Part shown: positions 26,335 to 33,440 of the stretch, one piece after another
Layout of the letters: every line of letters begins with the position of its first letter
How positions within the stretch are numbered: position 1 is the first letter of the stretch
Source: Thiomicrospira sp. WB1
GTDB lineage: Bacteria; Pseudomonadota; Gammaproteobacteria; Thiomicrospirales; Thiomicrospiraceae
Direction: 5' to 3'
DNA length: 64,000 bases
NCBI RefSeq assembly: GCF_001507535.1
Contig: NZ_LQBN01000001.1
Coordinates: forward strand, 744,001 to 808,000
Program-made: the position numbers and the translations under genes
The notes under the pieces: generated by a model
The model's database searches: none
What the model was told of the DNA's origin: nothing
What the model saw: only the letters and a program-made list of their open reading frames with translations

Positions 26335-27192
26335 ATGTTATGGAAAGAAGCCGTGGTTCGGTTCATACGCGAAAAGCAAAATAAAGACACGGCCAATGAA
26401 GTGAGCATCTTTAAATACTTGGATGCTTACTTTGGCCATCTTTATGTCGATGAGATTCGGCGGATGCATGTTGACGACATCATTCAGCAACGACTGAAAG
26501 AAGGCGTCAGCAATACAACCATCAACCGATTGCTTCAGAAACTGCGGGCGGTGCTCAACATTGCACACAAAGAATGGGAGGTCAAATGCGACCCTCCCTA
26601 CATTAAGCTCTTGAAGGAACCGAAAAAGCGTGTCCGATGGTTGAGCGAAGGGGAAGCCCAACGCTTGATCATGGCTCTACCATCGCATATTGCGGATATG
26701 GCGACCTTCTCACTGGAAACCGGGCTGAGGGAATCGAATGTGACCTTGTTACGCTGGGATCAGGTCGATTTGTCAGAACGGATCATCTATGTGGAAGGGG
26801 ATGACATTCTAAAAGGGGATACCGCGTTTGTGGTGCCATTGTCGGATGTGGTCATTGACGTGATCAAACGACAGGTGGGCAATCATCCTGAGCGGGTGTT
26901 CACTTATAAAGGGAGACCTGTCAGGCGGGCAAACACCAAGTCATTCAAGAATGCGTGCGAACGTGCTGGGATCGAAAACTTTCGCTGGCATGATTTTCGG
27001 CATACTTGGGCGACTTGGCATGTCCAGAATGGAACGCCTTTGGCAGTGCTTCAAGAATTAGGTGGCTGGTCGGATTATAAGATGGTCAAGCGATACGCTC
27101 ATTTTAGCCATAAGCACCTAAAACGCTTTGTAAACCGCTCCCAGAGCGGCTCTGCTACAAATATCGCTACATTGGCTTCCGTTAGCCAATAA
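26335..27192 (+). CDS. Tyrosine recombinase/integrase, N-terminally shortened
   Basis: A 285-residue integrase. The SAM-like core-binding domain (about 1-90) is followed by the catalytic domain, with Arg in SLETGLRESN, HDFRHTWAT (His-x-x-Arg), then LGGWSDYKMVKRYAH with Trp and the nucleophile Tyr. Family members usually have about 60 more residues, an arm-type DNA-binding part. The frame upstream still reads QEKPR, matching the family linker, but a TGA lies four codons beyond it. So the N-terminal part seems lost and activity is doubtful. Base composition is nearer the backbone than the SIR2 gene. It points toward tRNA-fMet, a plausible attachment site. Confidence 0.85.
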   Translation: MLWKEAVVRFIREKQNKDTANEVSIFKYLDAYFGHLYVDEIRRMHVDDIIQQRLKEGVSNTTINRLLQKLRAVLNIAHKEWEVKCDPPYIKLLKEPKKRVRWLSEGEAQRLIMALPSHIADMATFSLETGLRESNVTLLRWDQVDLSERIIYVEGDDILKGDTAFVVPLSDVVIDVIKRQVGNHPERVFTYKGRPVRRANTKSFKNACERAGIENFRWHDFRHTWATWHVQNGTPLAVLQELGGWSDYKMVKRYAHFSHKHLKRFVNRSQSGSATNIATLASVSQ

Positions 27193-27240
27193 AAAAGCCA
27201 GACTTCAAAACCTCGTAAGGTGTTGAAAAGTCTGGCTTTT
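27193..27240. terminator. Bidirectional terminator between integrase and tRNA-fMet
   Basis: AAAAGCCAGACTT (27193-27205) pairs with AAGTCTGGCTTTT (27228-27240), extended inward by TCAA/TTGA and ACCT/AGGT around CGTA. T-runs on both strands suit the tRNA gene (minus) and the integrase (plus). Confidence 0.85.
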
Positions 27241-27245
27241 GAATG

Positions 27246-27322
<77 letters not shown>

Positions 27323-27367
27323 TCAATGTAAATGTTATCAAGTCCGCCGTGCGTCTTGATGGGGCGT

Positions 27368-27395
27368 ATTATAGTGCGTTACAGATTTATTGCAA
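27368..27395 (-). promoter_or_regulatory. Promoter of tRNA-fMet
   Basis: On the minus strand TTGCAA (27395-27390), a 16-bp spacer, and TATAAT (27373-27368), about 46 bp before the tRNA. The GC-rich stretch after the -10 (GCCCC) may be a stringent discriminator. Confidence 0.7.
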
Positions 27396-27523
27396 GGGGG
27401 GAATCGATTTAAAGTCGGTTTTTCAGAAGAAAAGTTATTTAATTGGTTTTTTTAGGTTTTCTATTTGCCTTGTCAGGGAAAACTGGTTTAATGGGAAATG
27501 AGTTTTGAATGAAGGAGTTGTGC

Positions 27524-28141
27524 ATGATGCGTTTACGTTTGAAACCCCTTTTAGCTGGCATGAGTTTGACGTTGGCGTCGGTCATGCTGGTCGGTTGTGG
27601 CGATCAGGGTGAAGAGGCAAAGCAGTCCTCGCAGGCTGATCCGTCCATGACTGCGCCGGATGGCAGCGAAGTGAGCACGGCGGATGTGAAGCAGGCGGTG
27701 GGCGAAGCCACGGAGTCGGCAAAAGAAACGGCGGAGGAAACCGCAGAGAAAGTCGTGGAAACCACGAAGGAAGTGGCTGACACCGCTGCCAAGGAAGTGG
27801 AAACCGCCACGGAGACCGTGACCGAAAAAACCGAAGAAGTCACTCAGGCCGCTGAGGAAAAGGTGGCTGAAGTCACTGAGCAAGCCGAGCAGGCTGTGGT
27901 GGAAGATGTGGCCTCGGGTGGTCAGTTGTATTCCACCTGTGTCGGGTGTCACGGTGCCAATGGTGAAGGCGGTGTGGGGCCGAAACTTGCCGGTCAGGCC
28001 AAGGCAGATTTGGTGTCCAAAATGAAGCAATACAAAGCGGGTGAAGAAGTCGGTCCGATGAGTGCGATGATGATCCCGCAGGCACAGCAGTTGTCGCAAG
28101 CGGAAATCGAAGCGGTGGCGCAATACATTACAACGTTCTAA
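27524..28141 (+). CDS. Lipoprotein c-type cytochrome with a long repetitive linker
   Basis: A 205-residue protein. The signal peptide ends in a lipobox (MLVGC), so it should be lipid-anchored. Residues about 55-125 are an Ala/Glu/Thr/Lys-rich stretch built on degenerate 11-residue-like repeats (ETAEE, ETTKEVADT, ETVTEKTEE), probably a long helix or coiled coil. The C-terminal 75 residues form a class I cytochrome c: CVGCH heme site, GVGPKLAGQ, and MSAMMIP with the distal Met candidate. Predicted to move electrons in the periplasm at the end of a flexible tether. GGAG is 7 bp before the ATG at 27524. A terminator follows. Confidence 0.88.
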   Translation: MMRLRLKPLLAGMSLTLASVMLVGCGDQGEEAKQSSQADPSMTAPDGSEVSTADVKQAVGEATESAKETAEETAEKVVETTKEVADTAAKEVETATETVTEKTEEVTQAAEEKVAEVTEQAEQAVVEDVASGGQLYSTCVGCHGANGEGGVGPKLAGQAKADLVSKMKQYKAGEEVGPMSAMMIPQAQQLSQAEIEAVAQYITTF

Positions 28142-28164
28142 GCACGTCGTTGCTTGTCACGCCT

Positions 28165-28191
28165 AGCCCCATTGATTTGGGGCTTTTTTTT
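28165..28191 (+). terminator. Terminator after the cytochrome gene
   Basis: AGCCCC-ATTGATTT-GGGGCT followed by a run of T (28165-28191). Confidence 0.9.
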
Positions 28192-28200
28192 GCCTGTCGT

Positions 28201-29178
28201 TTACGTTACAAAATCATCCGATCGACCTTGCAGGCCCCCGGAGTGATAAAGAATGACGTTGGCGCCTCGAGGCAGGCGATCTGCCTGCAAGTCTTGCCGA
28301 AAGGCTGCGAAGGTGCGACTGGTGTATATCGGGTCGAGAGTCAAAGAAAAGGTATTTTCCCACCAGGCCTGGTCAAAAGTGAGGTGTGGGTGCGTGCGTC
28401 CATAACCTCGATAGACGACGCCGTGATGCAGGTGCCAGGAAAGAGGCGCGCCTGGACTGGCCTGATAAGGATAGGGGCATAGCGCCTGGATTTGTCGGTG
28501 TTGTTGTGGGTGGTGTTTGAAGGGACTGACGCCGATCAGTCGTTTCGGGTGTGCGGCGCTCGCTTGCCTGGCCGCACAGCGGACCAGTCCTGCCAGAGTG
28601 CCGCCCGTGCCCACGGCGGTGTAAAGATGTGTCCAGTTTGGGCACTGTTTTTCAAGCTGTGTCATGGGGGCGGCAAAGCCTTGAAGGGCTTGTGAGGTGG
28701 TGCCGCCTTCCGGCAAGAGGGTGAGTTGAGGGTGTGCCTGTCGATACGGTGCTGTCAGTTTTGCCAAAAAAGCCGGATCGGTTTTTCGCCGGTAGTCAGC
28801 TCGGCTGATGAAGTGCAGGTGCATGCCTTGGCGTTGCGCGGTTTTTAAGGTGTGGCTCCATTTGTCCGGGGCGTTGGCCAGTTCGTCACCGCGCACCACG
28901 CCGATGGTGGTAAAGCCATACGCTTGCCCCGCGGCGGCCGTGGCGGCGAGATGATTGGAGTAGGCGCCGCCAAACGTGAGCACAGCGGGGCGTGAGTGGT
29001 GTTGCAGTTGTTGAATCGTGGCCCGCAGTTTGTGCCATTTGTTGCCTTGAATCTGGGAATGGTTCAGGTCGTCGCGCTTGACCCAGACGTCGATGCCTTT
29101 TTCCTCAAAAAGCGGGTGACTCAGTCGTTGAAGCGGGGTTATGGGGGTAGAAAAAAGAGTTTGGGCGCGGCCTTGCAT
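28201..29178 (-). CDS. PLP-dependent ACC deaminase / D-cysteine desulfhydrase family enzyme
   Basis: A 325-residue fold-type II PLP enzyme. KRDDLNHSQIQGNKWHKLR contains the GNKxxK lysine expected to hold PLP, and GGAYSNHLAATAAAG binds the cofactor phosphate region. LLPEGGTTSQALQGF and VGTGGTLAG are family loops. Substrate (ACC, D-cysteine or another amino acid) cannot be read from sequence. I start at the ATG at 29178; the frame runs on for over 200 codons upstream through the ammonium transporter, which is clearly antisense noise. A palindrome copy is read in frame as F-D-Q-A-W-W at 28362-28373. Confidence 0.87.
   Translation of the reverse strand: MQGRAQTLFSTPITPLQRLSHPLFEEKGIDVWVKRDDLNHSQIQGNKWHKLRATIQQLQHHSRPAVLTFGGAYSNHLAATAAAGQAYGFTTIGVVRGDELANAPDKWSHTLKTAQRQGMHLHFISRADYRRKTDPAFLAKLTAPYRQAHPQLTLLPEGGTTSQALQGFAAPMTQLEKQCPNWTHLYTAVGTGGTLAGLVRCAARQASAAHPKRLIGVSPFKHHPQQHRQIQALCPYPYQASPGAPLSWHLHHGVVYRGYGRTHPHLTFDQAWWENTFSLTLDPIYTSRTFAAFRQDLQADRLPRGANVILYHSGGLQGRSDDFVT
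28362..28373. repeat. Palindrome copy inside the PLP enzyme gene
   Basis: Exact copy; on the gene's strand TTTTG precedes it and it encodes D-Q-A-W-W. Confidence 0.9.
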
Positions 29179-29256
29179 ACCCCGGTATAATACGGACCTT
29201 TGGCAAGGTGCGCAAACACTTTGAACGGAATGGAAACGTCGAGAAAGGTGGCTAAA

Positions 29257-30474
29257 ATGGAGCAACTCACACAAAGTTTGGATGTCATGTTCGTGCTGAT
29301 GGGGGCGATTCTGGTGCTGTTTATGCACGCCGGATTTGCTTTTTTGGAAGTGGGAACGGTGCAACATAAAAATCAGGTCAATGCGCTGGTGAAAATCATG
29401 ACCGACCTCGGCGTTTCGACCGTGGCGTATTTTTTTGTGGGTTATGGCGTGGCTTATGGCGTGTTTCTCGGGTTCAACCTTGAGGGCGAGCTGACCGCGG
29501 CCATGCTCGACAAGTCGGGCTATGAACTGGTTAAGTTCTTTTTCCTGATGACGTTTGCCGCGGCCATCCCGGCGATTGTCTCCGGTGGCATTGCGGAAAG
29601 AGCCCGCTTTTATCCGGTGCTGGTGGCGACGTTCTTTACCGTGGCGCTGGTTTACCCATTGTTTGAAGGCATTGTCTGGAATGGCAATTTTGCGATTCAG
29701 GCCGGATTGGAACAAATGTTCGGCGCGCCGTTTCATGACTTTGCCGGTTCGATCGTGGTGCATGGTGTCGGCGGCTGGATAGCGCTGGCGGCGATTATGG
29801 TGCTGGGCGCACGGCATAACCGCTATGGCAAAGACGGCAAGATGCGTCATGTGTATCCGCCTTCCAGCATTCCGTTTCTGGCGTTGGGCGCCTGGATCCT
29901 GACCGTTGGCTGGTTTGGGTTTAATGTGATGTCAGCTCAGGCGATTGAGGGCATTCAAGGGCTGGTGGCGATGAATTCGCTGATGGCGATGGTGGGCGGC
30001 ATTCTGGCAGCCACCGTCATCGGCGACAAGGACCCCGGCTTTATTCATAACGGTCCCTTGGCCGGCTTGGTCGCGATCTGTGCTGGATCGGATGTGGTCA
30101 GCCCCTTGGGAGCGTTGGTGATTGGTCTGGTTGCCGGGGCGCTGTTTGTTAAGGCGTTTACCTGGACCCAAAAGACCCTGAAAATCGATGACGTGCTGGG
30201 GGTCTGGCCGTTGCACGGGTTGTGCGGTGTTTGGGGCGCGCTGGCCGTGGGCGTCTTTGGCAGTACGGCGCTGGGCGGTTTGGGCGGCGTTTCCCTGATG
30301 TCGCAAGTGGCAGGTGTGATCCTGGGTGTGCTGGTGGCGTTTGTCGGTGGCTACCTGGTGTATTGGCTGATCAACCGGTTCGCGCCGATTCGCATGAGCG
30401 ACGAAGAACAATTCGAAGGGGCGGATCTGTCCATTCATAAAATCCATGCCAATCCGCCGCGCGATGAGTTTTAA
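29257..30474 (+). CDS. amt: Ammonium transporter (Amt/MEP/Rh family)
   Basis: A 405-residue membrane channel with about 11 hydrophobic helices. Family motifs seen are FAFLEVGTVQHKNQVNAL in helix 1-2, then HDFAGSIVVHGVGGW, which holds the first pore His, and later VWPLHGLCGVWG with the twin-His partner. Start is the ATG at 29257 after GAGAAAGGTGG; the frame opens earlier at 29200 but lacks support. No glnK is adjacent, which is unusual for Amt genes. It is divergent from the PLP enzyme. Confidence 0.95.
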   Translation: MEQLTQSLDVMFVLMGAILVLFMHAGFAFLEVGTVQHKNQVNALVKIMTDLGVSTVAYFFVGYGVAYGVFLGFNLEGELTAAMLDKSGYELVKFFFLMTFAAAIPAIVSGGIAERARFYPVLVATFFTVALVYPLFEGIVWNGNFAIQAGLEQMFGAPFHDFAGSIVVHGVGGWIALAAIMVLGARHNRYGKDGKMRHVYPPSSIPFLALGAWILTVGWFGFNVMSAQAIEGIQGLVAMNSLMAMVGGILAATVIGDKDPGFIHNGPLAGLVAICAGSDVVSPLGALVIGLVAGALFVKAFTWTQKTLKIDDVLGVWPLHGLCGVWGALAVGVFGSTALGGLGGVSLMSQVAGVILGVLVAFVGGYLVYWLINRFAPIRMSDEEQFEGADLSIHKIHANPPRDEF

Positions 30475-30525
30475 TCTTACGCGTCCGGTTGGTTACATAA
30501 TAAGAGCGAGCAGTTAAGAGTATAT

Positions 30526-32904
30526 ATGGAAAAGTTAACCCACGAGGATTTATACCGTTTCACCCGGCTGGACGAGCAAGCGTTTGCGAGCGAGTCGTCG
30601 GATTCACGCAGCTTTATGCAGCGTTTTCATCCCCGTGCGTATCAATCGCTCAATTTCGGGTTACACCTGAAACGCAACCAGAATCACATTTTTATTATGG
30701 GCGAGCCTGGCGTGGGTCGCATCGGCATGACCAAAGCCATGCTGCGTGAAGCGGCGCACCGCAAGCCATTGCCCGAAGATGTGGTGTTGGTGTCGGATTT
30801 CAGTGAATCGAAAAAAACCCAGTACCTGTCGTTTCGGGCGGGCAATGGGCTGGGATTCAAGCAGGCGGTCGAAGAGTTGGTCACTCAGCTCAAGAGTCAG
30901 CTGCCCGTGGTGTTTGATGGCCATGCCTATCAGTTGCGCAATCAGCAACTGGAAAACGATCTGGCACAAAAACAGGAAGAGGCGCTGACCCCGGCACTGG
31001 ATCTGGCCGATTCGCTCGACATTGAAGTGCAACAGAACGAAAACAATTTTGTGCTCTATGCGCTGGTCGAGGGTGAGCGCTTGCGCATGGCGGACCTGAA
31101 AAAGCTGGATAAGCCGTTGCGCGATCATTTCATGCAGGCGTTGGATCAGGTAGAAGAGGCCCTCAATCAGGGGTTGACGCACTTTCCGTATTTGCAGCAT
31201 GAATACATGGAAGCCGGGCGCAAACTCAACACCGAGGTGGCCAATGAACACCTGACGCCTTTGATTGACACCATTAAGCTGGAGTTTGGCGAAAACCAGG
31301 CGATTCGCGATTATCTGGATGCGCTGCAAAAAACCGTGGTGTCCAAGCTGCACCTGTTTTGGGATCAGTCGTCTGACCAGGTGACGAACAATGCGCAGTC
31401 GTCGATGGAAGAGCTGTTGGCCGAACAGTCGACCATGTCTGTGTTTGAGGTGAACCTGCTGGTGGATCACAGTGGTTTGACCCATGCCCCGGTGATTTAT
31501 GAGCAGAATGCGACCTTGCCCAAACTGTTTGGCTACACCATCAATTCGGCCACGGCCAATGCCATCGACACCTTGACGCTGGCGATGAATCACCAGGCCG
31601 GGTTGCTGCAAAAAGCCCACGGTGGGTTTTTGATGCTCAACATTGCCTCGGTGCTGAAAGACCCGGAAATCTGGTCGCACCTGAAAGCAGCGTTGATGAG
31701 CAAACGACTGACGTTTGAGATTCCTTCGTCCAGCAGTGTGGTGCCGTATCATTTGCCGGACTTTCCGCTGGATGTGACGTTGGTGCTGATCGGCGAGGCC
31801 AAGCATTTTTATGCCTTGCAGGAGATTGATTCGCAATTTGATCTGTTGTTTAAAGTGCAGGTGGAGTTTGAAACCGAACTGGATCGCACCGATGAGCATG
31901 AACTAGCGTTGGCCAAACAATTGAACGAGGAGGTTGCTGACTGGGAAGATTTGCCGGTGGCACCCTGTGCCATGGCGCGTCTAGTGGAATACGCCGCACG
32001 TCTGGCGGAATCGCAATACCGCATGGTCACCAACAAAGCCGTGCTGCGTGATTTGCTGGCCGAAGCCAATGCGTATGCGCGTGCGCACGACCAAACCGAA
32101 GTCACGCGTGAGATCATTGACCAGACCATCGCACAACGCGATTTTCATACTGGCATGGTGGAAGAATATTACCACCGGGCCATCAGTGAAGAGCAGGTGT
32201 TGATTCATGTCACCGGGCGTCATACCGGGATGGTCAATGGCCTGACCGTGTTGACCGTGGGTCGCCAGTCGTTCGGACAGCCGGTGCGCATCACCGCTCA
32301 GGCCTCGGCCGGGGACGAGGGTGTGGTGGACATTGAACGCGAGATTGAAATGGCCGGGCCGATCCATTCCAAAGGGATGCTGATTTTATCGGGTTATGTA
32401 CGCGGTCGCTACATGCGCCACAAATCCTGGGGTTTCAGTGCCTCGATTGTGATGGAGCAGACCTATGATGGGATTGAAGGCGACAGTGCCTCATCCCCGG
32501 AGTTGCTGGCGTTGTTGTCATCGCTGGCGCAGGTTCCATTGCGTCAGGACATTGCAGTGACCGGCTCGGTGAATCAGTTTGGCGACATTCAGCCGGTCGG
32601 CGGCATCAACGAAAAAGTCGAAGGGTTTTTCAAGATCTGTCAGGCGCGCGGTCTGACGGGCCAGCAAGGGGTCTTGATCCCCAAAGCCAATGCCAAGCAT
32701 CTGATGCTGGCGGCACCGGTGCGTGAAGCCGTGGCCGATGGCCGATTCCATCTTTATACCATGGCGCACATTGATGAGGCGCTGGATGTACTGACCGATT
32801 TGCCGGTCGGAAAAGAGCATACCCCGGGTGTGTTCTGTGAAGGCAGCGTCAATGAGCGTGTGGTCAAGGCGTTGACGGAGATGAACCGAAAAGAGGACGA
32901 TTAA
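30526..32904 (+). CDS. Lon-related putative ATP-dependent protease (LonC/YcbZ-like)
   Basis: A 792-residue protein. The N-terminal AAA-like domain has a degenerate Walker A (GEPGVGRIGMTK, Arg where Lys is usual), as is typical for this Lon subgroup. A long helical insertion lies at about 130-300. The C-terminal Lon protease domain carries the Ser-Lys dyad: Ser in EGDSASSPELLALLS and Lys in VGGINEKVEGFF. Targets are unknown. ATG at 30526 with a weak TAAGAG. The last 4 bp overlap the convergent DUF2062 gene. Confidence 0.92.
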   Translation: MEKLTHEDLYRFTRLDEQAFASESSDSRSFMQRFHPRAYQSLNFGLHLKRNQNHIFIMGEPGVGRIGMTKAMLREAAHRKPLPEDVVLVSDFSESKKTQYLSFRAGNGLGFKQAVEELVTQLKSQLPVVFDGHAYQLRNQQLENDLAQKQEEALTPALDLADSLDIEVQQNENNFVLYALVEGERLRMADLKKLDKPLRDHFMQALDQVEEALNQGLTHFPYLQHEYMEAGRKLNTEVANEHLTPLIDTIKLEFGENQAIRDYLDALQKTVVSKLHLFWDQSSDQVTNNAQSSMEELLAEQSTMSVFEVNLLVDHSGLTHAPVIYEQNATLPKLFGYTINSATANAIDTLTLAMNHQAGLLQKAHGGFLMLNIASVLKDPEIWSHLKAALMSKRLTFEIPSSSSVVPYHLPDFPLDVTLVLIGEAKHFYALQEIDSQFDLLFKVQVEFETELDRTDEHELALAKQLNEEVADWEDLPVAPCAMARLVEYAARLAESQYRMVTNKAVLRDLLAEANAYARAHDQTEVTREIIDQTIAQRDFHTGMVEEYYHRAISEEQVLIHVTGRHTGMVNGLTVLTVGRQSFGQPVRITAQASAGDEGVVDIEREIEMAGPIHSKGMLILSGYVRGRYMRHKSWGFSASIVMEQTYDGIEGDSASSPELLALLSSLAQVPLRQDIAVTGSVNQFGDIQPVGGINEKVEGFFKICQARGLTGQQGVLIPKANAKHLMLAAPVREAVADGRFHLYTMAHIDEALDVLTDLPVGKEHTPGVFCEGSVNERVVKALTEMNRKEDD

Positions 32905-33440
32905 TCGTTTTCTGACCGGCTTTGGCGGCGCATGTGAATGCGCTTTTCCCATGTACGGCTGACGTGCCAGCGCCAGAACAGGTGGATCACGACATAGCTA
33001 CTGATCGCCAGTGCGCCACCGACAATCAAGCTGCCCAGATACAGGGGCAGCCACAAGTCACCCAGAGTGGTACTGATCCAGTGCCAGCTCAACTCAAACT
33101 TCAAGTCGTCACGCGGTGGATGACTGACCAGCAAGCTGCCGATCCGGTAGTTGAAATAAAAAATCGGAGCCATGGTAAAGGGGTTGCTGATCCAGACCAG
33201 CACAATGCTTAAGGGCAGGTTGGCTCGTGTGAAAATCGAGACCACGGCCGCCGCCAGCATTTGTGAGGGGATGGGGATGGCCATCCAGAAAAGCCCATTG
33301 GCAAAGGCTTTGGCCACACTGTGTCGATGCAGGTGCCAGAGGCTGGGGTTGGCCAGCAGGTGTGCGATCACTCCCAGGCCTTTGATCCGACGAATTCGCT
33401 CAGGGTGCGGGGTGTATTTTTTGAAAAACTTTCTGGGCAT
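32901..33440 (-). CDS. DUF2062 membrane protein
   Basis: A 179-residue protein with MPRKFFKKYTPHPERIR at the start, then GLFWMAIPIPSQMLAAAV and VWISNPFTMAPIFYFNYRIG, the DUF2062 signature, and three or so transmembrane helices with a basic C-terminal tail. Function unknown. Its start codon directly abuts the ATG of divergent comEC (CAT|ATG at 33438-33443), so each promoter and ribosome-binding site must lie inside the other gene. The same gene pair is adjacent in Pseudomonas. Confidence 0.9.
   Translation of the reverse strand: MPRKFFKKYTPHPERIRRIKGLGVIAHLLANPSLWHLHRHSVAKAFANGLFWMAIPIPSQMLAAAVVSIFTRANLPLSIVLVWISNPFTMAPIFYFNYRIGSLLVSHPPRDDLKFELSWHWISTTLGDLWLPLYLGSLIVGGALAISSYVVIHLFWRWHVSRTWEKRIHMRRQSRSEND

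Larger units (their letters stand above)
23077..27245 (+). mobile_element. Degraded AT-rich integrative island ending at tRNA-fMet
   Basis: Between DUF2058 and the initiator tRNA gene lie two IS3-family transposase remnants, a SIR2-NTPase defence gene, and a shortened tyrosine integrase whose stop is 54 bp from the tRNA. An integrase facing a tRNA gene is typical of integrative elements. The sequence is AT-rich except for the integrase. I find no duplicated tRNA end on the left, so the borders are approximate and the element looks immobile. Apart from the remnants, 23077-23754 holds no gene I can support. Confidence 0.6.

Noticed and set aside
29179-29850. Long N-terminal extension of the PLP enzyme frame
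   Set aside because: It runs antisense through the ammonium transporter, which has clear family motifs; homology starts at the ATG at 29178.
30661-31899. 412-codon antisense ORF in the Lon-like protease gene
   Set aside because: Shadow frame of a well-supported protease.
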